DNA from: an uncultured Tateyamaria sp. | GTDB lineage: Bacteria > Pseudomonadota > Alphaproteobacteria > Rhodobacterales > Rhodobacteraceae | Length of the DNA: 64,000 nucleotides | Assembly (NCBI RefSeq): GCF_947496075.1 | Contig: NZ_CANMBJ010000005.1 | Span: 1-64,000 of the forward strand | Reading direction: 5' to 3' | Shown here: piece by piece, positions 43,603 through 53,115 of the stretch | Numbering within the stretch: the first letter of the stretch is position 1 | Layout: every line of letters begins with the position of its first letter | Translations under genes and position numbers: made by a program | Notes under the pieces: model-generated | What the model was told of the DNA's origin: nothing | What the model saw: only the letters and a program-made list of their open reading frames with translations | The model's database searches: none

Positions 43603-46600
43603 ATCATAGAACGCTCCCTCTTTGGATTTATTTGGAAGTACTCGAAACGCGATCAGTTGATCCTGCTGGTGGTGACGCTGACACTGTTTCCGCTTCTGTA
43701 CCTGACGCTGGAGCTGCCAAAGCAGATCATCAACGATGCGATCGGCTCGGGTTCTCCGACCATTTCGGCCTATGGCTACGAGTTCGATCAGATCACCTAT
43801 CTGATGATGTTGTGCGGCGGCTTTCTGGTGGCAGTCCTATGTCATGGCCTGCTGAAGATGCGCATCAACACGATGAAAGGTGTGCTGGCCGAACGGCTTT
43901 TGCGGCGCCTGCGCTATACTCTGATCGCCCGCATCCTGCGCTTCCCGCAGCCCTATTTCGAGCGCACCAGCCAGGGCGAGCTGGTCAGCATGGTCACGGC
44001 CGAAAGCGAACCCATGGGCGGGTTGATGGGCGACGCCATTGCGCAGCCGGTGCTGCAGGCCGGGCAGATGCTGACAATCCTTGGTTTTCTGTTCTTCCAG
44101 TCCATCGCGTTCGGCTTTGCCGCCATTGCATTGATTCCGCTGCAGGCCTGGCTGATCCCCAAGCTGCAGCGCCAGATCAACCTTTTGAACAAGAAACGGG
44201 TCATTCAAGTGCGCGCACTGGCCGCCGAGATCGGTGAAGGTGCAGCAGGCGCAGGCACGTTGCGCGTCAATGGCGGCTGGCGTTTTCGCATGGCGATGAT
44301 CGGGAACCGGCTGGGCAATCTTTTTGCCATCCGGTTCGAGATCTACCAGAAGAAATTCTTCATGAAGTTCCTCAACAACTTCATCACACAGCTGACCCCG
44401 TTCTTCTTCTTTTCCATTGGTGGCTATCTGGTGATCCAGGGCGACGTGACCATCGGCGCGCTGGTGGCGGCCCTTGCTGCCTACAAGGACCTGTCCAGCC
44501 CTTGGAAAGAGCTGCTGGCCTATTACAACCAGGTGGCCGACATGTCGCTGCGGTGGGAGACGATCACCGAACGCTTTGCGCCTGCGGGCATGATTGATGA
44601 CGACCTGTTCTATGGCCCGGCGCCCGAAACACCCCGGTTGACCGGGAACATCGTTCTGGATCAGGTCACCGTCAGCGATGGCGACGGCAATGCGGTGCTG
44701 GAAGACATCTCACTGGCTGTCCCCGCAGGCAGCAGTCTTGCCATCACCGCCCCCAATGATGAGGATCGGCGCGCCTTGGCCGAGGTGCTGACGCGTGAAA
44801 CGCTGCCGACCAGTGGGACGGTGACAGTGTCCGGCCATGACATTCGGTCGCTGCATCAGACCGTGATTGCCAAACGCGTCGGCCATGCCAATTCGCGCCC
44901 CATCATGTTCCAGGGCAGCTATGGCCAGAACGTGATGATGCCGATGCGCCTTTGCCCCACAACCGCAGCCGAAGAGACCGAATTCAAGCGCGAGGCTGTC
45001 CGGGCGGGCAACACGCCGGACATGGTGGATGGCCAATGGCTGGACCCCACCATTGCGGGTGTTCCGGACAAGGACGCGCTGCGGGCGTGGTGGTACACCG
45101 TCATTGACAGCAGCGGGTCAGGAGATGCGCTGACCCGCCGGACGATGGATCAGACCTTTGACGAAAAGGCACACCCGCAACTTGCGCAGGCCCTGATCGA
45201 CCTGCGCCCCAAAGTGGCTGCCGCCGTGGCCGAGGCGGGGCTTGATCGCTATGTTCACGCCTTCGATCCCGACACGTACAACCCGGCCCTGCCCGTTGCC
45301 GAGAACGTGCTGTTTGCCACCCCGCGTGAGGTCATCGGCCCCGAGATGATCGAGGCAGAGGTTGAATTCCTGCAGTTGCTGCATGATCTGTCGCTGGCGT
45401 CGAACCTTGAAATGATGGCCCGCAATATCCTTGAGATCCTGCGCCAGACGTTTGGTCCCAACGGCACGGACCACCCGCTGTTCCGCAAGCTGGGCCTAGA
45501 GGTCGATATCTATGAGGCCGCCCTTGAGCTGGTTGATCGCAAGCCCGCCGGGTCCGATATAACGGACAAGGAATTGGCGCTGCTGTTGAGTATCCCCACC
45601 AACATCACGGCCGAACAGGTTGCCGCGGCCTTTCCCGACGATGTGCGCGCACGGGTGCTGAACATGCGGACCGAACATGGCGCGACCTTGCGCAAGCAGA
45701 TGCATGAAATCTTTGTCCCGATCCAGCCCGATGCCCATGTGCATGGGTTGTCGGTTCTGGAAAATGCGCTTTATGGCAAGGTGTCCGACAGTGCCGGTGC
45801 ACGGGCCGATGACCTGCGCCGCATTGTGGTCGAGGCGCTGACCGAGGCGGGTGTGAACCAGCTGGTGCTGGAACTGGTCTTTGACGTGCCGATTGCCCTG
45901 GGCGGTGCCAACCTGCCTGCCCTCTTTGCCGAGCCGTTGTCGATCAGCCGCGCCACGATCAAGCGGCCCGATATCCTGATCCTGGATGAGCCAATGGCCA
46001 GCTATGGAGAGGAAACGCGCGCCGCGCTGTTCCGCAACTTGCGCACCCTGTTGCCCGACGCGGCGCTGATCTTTCTGGGCTCGTCATTCGAGGAAGAAGA
46101 CGCGTTCGACGCGCATGTCGAGATTGTCCAAGGCCGGTTGCACGGCACGGAAGGTGAGCGAGTCGAAGCCGGCACCGATGCCAGTGCAGACCTTGCCCGC
46201 AAGGTCGAGGCGTTACGTCAGGCCCCGATGTTTTCGAGCCTCAAGCGCAAGCAGTTGCGCCTGCTGGCCTTCGGGGCGCGGTGGTACACGGCGCATCCCG
46301 GCGAATACGTGTTCCACAAGAATGACGACCCCACCGACGGCGCGTATATGGTCATCGACGGCGAGGCCGATCTGCTGCTGCCACAAGAGGGGGCCGATGA
46401 CACATTGATCGCCACCGTGGGTGCTGGTGCCCTTGTGGGCGAGTTGGGATTGATCCGCAGCGAACCCCGCGCGCTGGACATGCGCGCCAAGAGCGAGCTG
46501 ACTTGCCTGCGCATCGGCGAGGAAGAATTCATGGCCGTGGTCGAAAACGACGCCGCCACTGCCTTCCGTTTGCTGCAAGTTGTTGCCGGTTACGTCAAAA

Positions 46601-46605
46601 CTTGA
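43603..46605 (+). CDS. ABC exporter-like protein with degenerate ATPase site, large insertion and C-terminal cNMP-binding domain
   Basis: About 1000 residues. Counting from TTG 43657: exporter-type membrane domain (1-~320), nucleotide-binding-like domain from ~330, cNMP domain from ~850. Where Walker A should be, the chain reads APNDEDRRALA (~362-372), without Gly-Lys-Ser. The signature is EPLSISRA, Walker B (ILILDEP) is intact, and the H-loop His is missing. About 270 residues of helical sequence separate the Q-loop (~415) from the signature. The C-terminal domain has GELGLIRSEPRA, like a cyclic-nucleotide phosphate cassette. ATP hydrolysis is doubtful; it may transport or sense lipids or peptides. 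No ATG/GTG/TTG lies between the upstream stop (43555) and TTG 43657, yet the frame before it (IERSLFGFIWKYSKRDQ) looks like protein, so the true start may be ATC 43603 or ATA 43606. tamA follows 91 bp later. Confidence 0.8.
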   Translation: MIERSLFGFIWKYSKRDQLILLVVTLTLFPLLYLTLELPKQIINDAIGSGSPTISAYGYEFDQITYLMMLCGGFLVAVLCHGLLKMRINTMKGVLAERLLRRLRYTLIARILRFPQPYFERTSQGELVSMVTAESEPMGGLMGDAIAQPVLQAGQMLTILGFLFFQSIAFGFAAIALIPLQAWLIPKLQRQINLLNKKRVIQVRALAAEIGEGAAGAGTLRVNGGWRFRMAMIGNRLGNLFAIRFEIYQKKFFMKFLNNFITQLTPFFFFSIGGYLVIQGDVTIGALVAALAAYKDLSSPWKELLAYYNQVADMSLRWETITERFAPAGMIDDDLFYGPAPETPRLTGNIVLDQVTVSDGDGNAVLEDISLAVPAGSSLAITAPNDEDRRALAEVLTRETLPTSGTVTVSGHDIRSLHQTVIAKRVGHANSRPIMFQGSYGQNVMMPMRLCPTTAAEETEFKREAVRAGNTPDMVDGQWLDPTIAGVPDKDALRAWWYTVIDSSGSGDALTRRTMDQTFDEKAHPQLAQALIDLRPKVAAAVAEAGLDRYVHAFDPDTYNPALPVAENVLFATPREVIGPEMIEAEVEFLQLLHDLSLASNLEMMARNILEILRQTFGPNGTDHPLFRKLGLEVDIYEAALELVDRKPAGSDITDKELALLLSIPTNITAEQVAAAFPDDVRARVLNMRTEHGATLRKQMHEIFVPIQPDAHVHGLSVLENALYGKVSDSAGARADDLRRIVVEALTEAGVNQLVLELVFDVPIALGGANLPALFAEPLSISRATIKRPDILILDEPMASYGEETRAALFRNLRTLLPDAALIFLGSSFEEEDAFDAHVEIVQGRLHGTEGERVEAGTDASADLARKVEALRQAPMFSSLKRKQLRLLAFGARWYTAHPGEYVFHKNDDPTDGAYMVIDGEADLLLPQEGADDTLIATVGAGALVGELGLIRSEPRALDMRAKSELTCLRIGEEEFMAVVENDAATAFRLLQVVAGYVKT

Positions 46606-46696
46606 CCACCCGCGCCATCAAGGCGCTGGAACCTTTGTCCCAGATTTGGCATGCACGTAGTGTAAGGCCGCGCGCTGCGCGCGGCGGAGTACTGCG

Positions 46697-48481
46697 ATGT
46701 ATCGGAATACCTGCCGGTTTTTGGCGGTCTGCGGTGTAAGCCTTGGCCTATCGGCCCCTTCCTGGGCTCTGGACGTGGTTGTACGTGCGCCTGAGGCGCT
46801 GACCGAGGAGTTGCGCGCAGCGTCTCTGACCGCCGGACTGCTGGACGAAGAGGGCGCAGTCCGTTCCATCGACGTGATCAGTGCCGCACAGGCCGACTAT
46901 GCCCGCCTGATCGCCCTTCTCTATGACCGAGGGTATTTCGGTCCCGTCATTTCGATCACCGTGGACGGGCAAGAGGCGGCGGGCCTGTCGCCCATCTCGG
47001 CTCCGCAAAGTGTTGGCACCGTGATCGTGACCGTGGAGCCAGGCAAGGTGTTCAGCTTTGGCACCGTCACCGTGCGCCCTCTGGCCCCCGGTGCCACCCC
47101 GTCCCCGCAAGTGCAAAGCGGAGAGACCGCGCGCGTATCCGCCCTGCGGGACGCGACCAGTGCAGGCATCGAAGGATGGCGGCAGGAGGGGCACGCCAAG
47201 GCAAGCGTCGACGGCCAGCAGATCACGGCCAACCACCCGGCAGGGCAGTTGAACGCAGATGTCCGGCTGAACCCCGGCCCGCGCCTGCGTCTGGGGCGAC
47301 TGGACCTGGAGGGCGACAGCGCCGTGCGTGAAAAGCGCATTCGCGAGATTGCAGGCTGGCCCAGCGGCGAGGTGTTTGATCCCGACACGCTCGACAAGGT
47401 CGAAACCCGGCTGCGGCGCACGGGCACCTTTGCCTCGGCCACCCTGACCGAAGCGGAGACAGCCAACCCGGACGGCACGCTGGATGTCACCGCCCAGATC
47501 ACCGACCGGTTGCCGCGCCGCTACAGCTTTGGCGCGGAGTATGGCACCACCGATGGAGTCAGCGTCAGTGCACTTTGGTTGCATCGCAATATCTTTGGCG
47601 GGGCTGAACGCCTGCAGATCGACGGTGAAATCAGTGGTGTGGGCGGCGACACCGACGGCATTGATTTCCGTTTGGGCGCGCAACTGTCCCGTCCCGCCAC
47701 GTGGCGCACCGATCTGGAGGCCGTTTTGCTGGCCGAGTTTGAGCAGCGCGATGATCCAAACCTGTTTTCCCGCACCGGGCGGCTTGAGTTCAGCACCGTC
47801 TATTTTGCCAGCGAGGACCGCGAATACAGCTATGGCCTTGGTCTGCGAAGGGCCGAAACACGCGATGACCTGGGCGAGCGCGACTACACGATCCTCACCT
47901 TGCCCTTCACCGCCAAGTTCGATCGGCGTGACGATCCCCTGAACCCGACGCGCGGCTATTACGCAGAAGCCTCGGTGCAGCCTTTCGTGAACATCGAAGG
48001 CACCAGCGAGGGCGTGCTGTCCACCATCGACGTGCGCGCCTATCGCAAGCTGGGTGACCGGGTTGTTTTTGCCGTGCGGGGGCTGTTGGGATCAGTGGCC
48101 GGTCCATCCATCGAAGAAGCGCCTGCCGACTTCCTGTTCTTTTCCGGCGGCAGCGGCACGGTGCGCGGTCAGGATTATCAATCCCTTGGTGTGGACCTGA
48201 GCCCGGGCGTGACCATCGGTGGTCGTGCCTTTGCCGGGATATCGGGTGAATTGCGCGTCAAGACGGGCGACAAGTTTTCAGTCGTGGGGTTCTATGACGC
48301 GGGCTATGTCGGGCCGGAGAGCTTTATCGACGGGTCAGGCGAATGGCACACCGGGTTTGGCGCGGGCATCCGTTACGACACCGGGATCGGCCCCATTCGG
48401 TTGGATGTGGCTGTCCCCGGTTCAGGGCCGGGCGACAGTTCCGGGGTGGAGCTTTACATCGGCATTGGGCAGGCCTTCTGA
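46697..48481 (+). CDS. tamA: Outer-membrane translocation module TamA (Omp85 family)
   Basis: A 594-residue outer-membrane protein with a Sec signal peptide (cleaved near SAPSWA, residue ~24), three POTRA-like periplasmic segments (about residues 25-260) and a 16-strand barrel. The barrel-lid motif VRGQDY begins at residue 489, as in TamA and BamA. With TamB it helps assemble outer-membrane proteins and move lipids. GGAG lies 8 bases before the ATG. The tamB start overlaps its stop by one base (TGATG). Confidence 0.93.
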   Translation: MYRNTCRFLAVCGVSLGLSAPSWALDVVVRAPEALTEELRAASLTAGLLDEEGAVRSIDVISAAQADYARLIALLYDRGYFGPVISITVDGQEAAGLSPISAPQSVGTVIVTVEPGKVFSFGTVTVRPLAPGATPSPQVQSGETARVSALRDATSAGIEGWRQEGHAKASVDGQQITANHPAGQLNADVRLNPGPRLRLGRLDLEGDSAVREKRIREIAGWPSGEVFDPDTLDKVETRLRRTGTFASATLTEAETANPDGTLDVTAQITDRLPRRYSFGAEYGTTDGVSVSALWLHRNIFGGAERLQIDGEISGVGGDTDGIDFRLGAQLSRPATWRTDLEAVLLAEFEQRDDPNLFSRTGRLEFSTVYFASEDREYSYGLGLRRAETRDDLGERDYTILTLPFTAKFDRRDDPLNPTRGYYAEASVQPFVNIEGTSEGVLSTIDVRAYRKLGDRVVFAVRGLLGSVAGPSIEEAPADFLFFSGGSGTVRGQDYQSLGVDLSPGVTIGGRAFAGISGELRVKTGDKFSVVGFYDAGYVGPESFIDGSGEWHTGFGAGIRYDTGIGPIRLDVAVPGSGPGDSSGVELYIGIGQAF

Positions 48482-51400
48482 TGCGGTATGTGGCGATTTT
48501 CTTGATCCTGATCTGGCCTGCAGCGGCGCTTGCACAAGACGACAATGAGGACCGCGGTTTTCTGGTGGGTCTGCTGGAGAGCAGCTTGGGCGGCGAAGGG
48601 CGTGTTGTGCGTATCGACGGCTTTGCCGGGGCGCTGAGCAGTCGAGCCACGATCGAGCGCATCACGATTGCCGACAATGAGGGCATCTGGCTGACGCTGG
48701 AAGACGTAGCGATGCAGTGGAACCGCGGCGCCCTGTTCCGTGCGGCCATCGACATTCAGGAGTTGCGCGCGGGGCGCATTGAATTGCCGCGCCTGCCCAT
48801 TGCCGCCCCGGGCGGCGACCTGCCCGCGCCCGAGGCGACCCCCTTTGCCCTGCCCGACCTGCCCGCATCGATCAGCATCGCACAGCTTGATCTGGCCGAG
48901 GTTGTGTTGGGCGCGCCGGTGCTGGGAGAAGCGGCCGTGCTGTCCATTGCCGGTTCGGCAACGTTGGCCGATGGCGCGGGCAATACGCGTATCACTGCGA
49001 CCCGCACCGATGTAGACCTCGGGGTGTTCGATGTCGCGGCGGCCTATGCCAATGACACCCGCGACCTGTCCCTTGATCTGCAATTGCGCGAGGGCGCGGG
49101 TGGCCTGATCTCGGGCCTGTTGAACATCCCGGACCGCCCCAGCGTTGATCTGACCGTCGCGGGTGCGGGTGTGTTGAGCGATTTTGGCGCGACGCTGGAT
49201 TTGCGCACCGATGACACGCAACGCTTGACCGGGACCCTTGAGTTACAAAGCGAAGCGGACGGGCCAATGGCCTTTGATGCTGCGCTGGACGGGGATGTGT
49301 CCGCCCTGTTCCTGCAGGAATACCGCGCCTTCTTCGGGACAGATGTCGCGCTGACCGCGCGCGGCAGCAGCGATGCGGATGGCGCTTTGTCTCTGGACGC
49401 CTTTGCCTTGGACACCCGTGCGCTGCAGCTGGCGGGACGCGCCGAGTTGAACAGCGATGCGTGGCCAACCTTGCTGGACATCGAGGGCACCCTTGCCGAC
49501 CCGGATGGGGCGCCATTGCGCCTGCCGGGTGACACGCGCCTTGCCGGTGCGTCGATTGCTGTCGATTTCGATGCAGAGCAGAGCGATGCGCTGGTCGCGC
49601 GTATCGATGCAATAGGTGTTGAACAGCCGGATGCCACGGTGGATCAGGTTGCACTGAATTTTGACGGTACGCTGAGCGGTGCGGTGGGCACGATTGGCGC
49701 GCTGGCGGGGCGGTTGAACGTCGACGCAACCGGTGTGGCGCTGAGCGATCCGGGGCTGGCGCGGGCCGTGGGCTCTGCCTTGTCTGGCGGGTTCGATATT
49801 GCCTATGCCGATGACGCTCCACTGGATGTGACCGATCTGACCCTTGCGAGTGCAGCCTGGGCGCTGACGGGTCAGGCGCAGGTGAGCGGGTTTGATGAGG
49901 GGTTCGAGACCACGTTCGATACGGCCCTTGTGACACAGGACCTGTCCGCCTTTGCGGACCTGGCCGGGCTGGACCTGTCGGGGGCCGGGAATCTGGCGCT
50001 GTCCGGGACGGCGGCCCTGGGTGGCTTTTTCGATATTGAGGTGCGGGGGCAGACGCGGGAGTTGGCGATTGGCGTGCCACAGGCAGATACGTTGCTGACT
50101 GGGCAGACGGACCTGATCCTTGCTGCTCGTCGTGACACCAGCGGCACATTCGTCGACCGGCTGACATTGGAGAACCCTGCCCTTGACCTGACAGCATCGG
50201 CAGACCTGCGCACCGGCGGATCGGTCGCGCGGTTCAACGCGGCACTGGCGGATGTGGGGCAGGTGACCGAGGCGGTGGATGGACCGTTGACCGTGGACGG
50301 AACGGCCACCCAGACGGGCGATATTTGGGATATCTCGACAGACCTGACCGGGCCCTTGGACAGCACGGCAACCGGTACGGCCCGCGTTGCGCCTAATGGC
50401 ACCGAAATTGCACTTGAGGCGGCGGTTGGAGACCTGTCGCCCCTCGTTCCACAGATCGAGGGTGGTGCAGAACTGACGGCGACGGCCCGGCAGGCCGACG
50501 GCATATGGCAGTTCGACAGCAATATCGATGGTCCCGCCCAGACACGGGCCGACGTGACGGGGCAGTTTGACGGGACGAACGTGACCGCCCGCTATGACGT
50601 GAATGTGCCCACGATCGACGCCTTTGCCCCCGGTGTGCCGGGTGGTGCGACGCTGACCGGTGATGTGGCTCAGAGTACAGAGGGGTGGGCATTCGACGCG
50701 GACGTGACCGGGCCTTATGAAAGCGCGGGGACAATCTCGGGCACATATGCGGACATCTTGACCTCGAATTTCGACCTGCGCCTGCCCAATGTTGCAGCCG
50801 TGGCACCGGGCGTGAACGGGCCTTTGGCGCTGGACGGCACGGTGTCGCAAACCCCTGACGGGTGGGAAGTCGTCACAGATGTCGCTGGTCCCTACAGCAG
50901 TTCGGGTCGCGTCAGTGCCAGCCTGCGGGACGGAGTACTGGGCGCGGGCTATGCCCTGACCCTGCCGAACGTGGGCCCGCTTGTGCCCGGGCTGGCGGGC
51001 AGCATGACGGTGAACGGCACGGCCCAACAGGACGGCGCGGACTATGACATCATTGCCCGCATTGCAGGGCCATCCGGTGCAACGGCAACGGCATCGGGAC
51101 GGGTGCTGGGGGATGGGACGCTGGATCTCGGCGCACGCGGTCAGGTGCAGTTGGGCCTTGCCAACGCCTTCATCGCCCCACGCACAATCATCGGGACCGC
51201 TGATTTTGACCTCGCCGTGAATGGCCCCCCTGCCCTTGGGTCCGTTTCCGGCCAGATCACGACCCAAGGCGCGCAGCTTGCCACACCCAGCCTGCCCGTG
51301 TCCGTTTCGGACTTGTCCGGCGCGGCGCGCCTGTCTGGCGGACAGGCGGTGCTGGATTTCACCGGCGCCATTTCCGAAGGGGGCAGCATTGGCATTTCCG

Positions 51401-52407
51401 GCCCCATCACGCTGAGCGGTAGCTATCCGGCGCAGTTGGACGTGTCGCTGAACGCGGTGACATTGCGCGACCCGCGGCTTTACAACACGACTGTTGATGG
51501 GCAGGTCGCGCTGCGCGGGCCGCTGACCGGAGGTGCCGCGATTTCTGGCCAGATCAATCTGGGCGAAACCGACGTGCGCGTGCCGTCGAGCGGTATTTCC
51601 ACGTTCGGAGCGGTGCCTGACATCACCCATATCGGGGCCACGCGCCCCGTCATGCGCACCCGCGAACGGGCCGGTCTGGTGCAAACAAGCAGCGAAACCA
51701 CGACCGGGTCCGCCTATCCGCTCGACATCCAGATCAACGCCCCCAGCCGCATCTTTGTCCGCGGTCGCGGCATTGATGCAGAGATGGGTGGGCAGTTGCG
51801 AGTGAGCGGCACCACGGCCGACATGATCTCGACCGGGCAGTTCAACTTGATTAGGGGGCGCATCGACGTTCTGACCAAGCGGTTCGAGCTGACCGAGGGC
51901 CGCGTTGCCCTGCAAGGCCGATTTGAGCCGCTGCTGCGCCTGGTGGCTGAAACACCGACCTCAACGGGCTCTGCACGCATCGTTGTTGAGGGACCCGCAG
52001 ACGATCCGGAAGTGACATTCGAATCCACCCCGGACGCCCCGCAGGATCAGGTCCTTGCCCAGATCTTTTTCGGTCGTGACATCACGCAGCTGTCGGCCTT
52101 TCAGGCATTGCAGCTCGCCAGCGCCGTGGCAGCCCTTGCAGGGCAGGGCGGCGAAGGGATCGTGTCGCGCCTGCGCGGCTCGTTTGGGTTGGACGATCTT
52201 GATGTTACCTCGGATGAAGATGGAAACACGGCTGTCAGAGCGGGCAGGTACCTCTCGGAAAACGTCTATACAGACGTCACGGTGGGTGGGGCCGACGGGC
52301 CGGAGGTGTCTCTGAACATCGACCTGACGCCCAACATCACAGCACGTGGCACCTTGGGTGCAGATGCCAATACCGGCATCGGTATCTTCATCGAACGGGA
52401 TTATTGA
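48481..52407 (+). CDS. tamB: Translocation and assembly module TamB (AsmA-like)
   Basis: A 1308-residue inner-membrane-anchored protein with an N-terminal signal anchor (residues 2-20) and a long periplasmic beta-rich rod. Repeated segments such as VDGTATQTGDIWDISTDLTGP, VNGTAQQDG and LDGTVSQTPDGWEVVTDVAGP show a ~80-residue repeat in the middle. The C-terminal DUF490 part has IRGRIDVLTKRFELTEGRV and PQDQVLAQIFFGRDITQLS. TamB spans the periplasm to meet TamA and likely carries phospholipids. It is co-translated with tamA. Confidence 0.95.
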   Translation: MRYVAIFLILIWPAAALAQDDNEDRGFLVGLLESSLGGEGRVVRIDGFAGALSSRATIERITIADNEGIWLTLEDVAMQWNRGALFRAAIDIQELRAGRIELPRLPIAAPGGDLPAPEATPFALPDLPASISIAQLDLAEVVLGAPVLGEAAVLSIAGSATLADGAGNTRITATRTDVDLGVFDVAAAYANDTRDLSLDLQLREGAGGLISGLLNIPDRPSVDLTVAGAGVLSDFGATLDLRTDDTQRLTGTLELQSEADGPMAFDAALDGDVSALFLQEYRAFFGTDVALTARGSSDADGALSLDAFALDTRALQLAGRAELNSDAWPTLLDIEGTLADPDGAPLRLPGDTRLAGASIAVDFDAEQSDALVARIDAIGVEQPDATVDQVALNFDGTLSGAVGTIGALAGRLNVDATGVALSDPGLARAVGSALSGGFDIAYADDAPLDVTDLTLASAAWALTGQAQVSGFDEGFETTFDTALVTQDLSAFADLAGLDLSGAGNLALSGTAALGGFFDIEVRGQTRELAIGVPQADTLLTGQTDLILAARRDTSGTFVDRLTLENPALDLTASADLRTGGSVARFNAALADVGQVTEAVDGPLTVDGTATQTGDIWDISTDLTGPLDSTATGTARVAPNGTEIALEAAVGDLSPLVPQIEGGAELTATARQADGIWQFDSNIDGPAQTRADVTGQFDGTNVTARYDVNVPTIDAFAPGVPGGATLTGDVAQSTEGWAFDADVTGPYESAGTISGTYADILTSNFDLRLPNVAAVAPGVNGPLALDGTVSQTPDGWEVVTDVAGPYSSSGRVSASLRDGVLGAGYALTLPNVGPLVPGLAGSMTVNGTAQQDGADYDIIARIAGPSGATATASGRVLGDGTLDLGARGQVQLGLANAFIAPRTIIGTADFDLAVNGPPALGSVSGQITTQGAQLATPSLPVSVSDLSGAARLSGGQAVLDFTGAISEGGSIGISGPITLSGSYPAQLDVSLNAVTLRDPRLYNTTVDGQVALRGPLTGGAAISGQINLGETDVRVPSSGISTFGAVPDITHIGATRPVMRTRERAGLVQTSSETTTGSAYPLDIQINAPSRIFVRGRGIDAEMGGQLRVSGTTADMISTGQFNLIRGRIDVLTKRFELTEGRVALQGRFEPLLRLVAETPTSTGSARIVVEGPADDPEVTFESTPDAPQDQVLAQIFFGRDITQLSAFQALQLASAVAALAGQGGEGIVSRLRGSFGLDDLDVTSDEDGNTAVRAGRYLSENVYTDVTVGGADGPEVSLNIDLTPNITARGTLGADANTGIGIFIERDY

Positions 52408-52446
52408 CCCGGCTTTGATTGGCACTGGTATCGCAGGCCCCCACAT

Positions 52447-52464
52447 TGTATCCATCTGGATACA
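52447..52464. promoter_or_regulatory. GntR-type operator upstream of the second gntR gene
   Basis: TGTATCC-ATCT-GGATACA, a perfect 7-bp inverted repeat, 15 bp before the ATG and just ahead of the GGAGG. It probably serves autoregulation. Confidence 0.65.
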
Positions 52465-52479
52465 TATTGGAGGCGTGCG

Positions 52480-53115
52480 ATGACCGATCGAGATATGTCA
52501 CAGGGCGAAACGGCCTATGCCCAATTGCTGGCGGCGATCCGCACGGGAGAGTTTGCACCGGGCGACCGGCTGCGCGAAACCGATGTGGCTGACCGGCTGA
52601 ACCTGTCCCGCACCCCTGTCCGCGAAGCGCTGCGGCGCTTGGAAGCGGATGGCATCGTGGAACATCGCCCACGGCTGGGCGCGGTCATCCGACAACTCAG
52701 CCACGCCGAACTGGTCGAGCTCTACGAGATGCGGATCGTGCTGGAACGCACCGCTGCCGAGATGGCGGCCAAACACGCGGCTGCCGCCGAAATTGACGCC
52801 CTGAGCGATCTGAACAGCGCCATGTCCAAGGGCAGCCCGGCGGAAGCCGCGGCTCTGAACCAGGATTTTCATCGGGGCATCTACCTTGCCACGCGCAACC
52901 GGTTCCTGCTGGACGCAGCCCGCGCGTTGAACAATGCCCTGATGCTGATGGGACCGACGACGCTGGCTGACCAGCAGCGCATCGAGGTGGTCACAGCACA
53001 GCATGACGACATCCTGACAGCCATCGCAGCCGGCGACAGCGCAGCGGCAGGCGAAGCGGCCGAGGCGCATTTGCAAACCTCGCTGCGGTATCGGCTGAAG
53101 GTGCTTGCCCGGTGA
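52480..53115 (+). CDS. GntR-family (FCD) transcriptional regulator
   Basis: A 211-residue regulator with an N-terminal winged helix (DRLRETDVADRLNLSRTPVREALRRLEADGIV) and an FCD domain with LNQDFHRGIY and TAQHDDIL, whose His/Asp are the usual ligand/metal residues. GGAGG sits before ATG 52480. The last codons overlap the GTG of the AbrB-family gene (GTGA), so it likely controls that transporter-like protein. Confidence 0.9.
   Translation: MTDRDMSQGETAYAQLLAAIRTGEFAPGDRLRETDVADRLNLSRTPVREALRRLEADGIVEHRPRLGAVIRQLSHAELVELYEMRIVLERTAAEMAAKHAAAAEIDALSDLNSAMSKGSPAEAAALNQDFHRGIYLATRNRFLLDAARALNNALMLMGPTTLADQQRIEVVTAQHDDILTAIAAGDSAAAGEAAEAHLQTSLRYRLKVLAR

Noticed and set aside
43593-44237. Plus-strand frame from GTG 43593
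   Set aside because: It has a good start position for the ABC-like gene but is in another frame and encodes no recognisable domain; it is a shadow of the ABC-like frame.
49243-51915. 890-codon open frame on the minus strand
   Set aside because: It is entirely antisense to tamB, and its composition (Arg/Gln/His/Pro rich) is typical of a shadow frame in GC-rich DNA.
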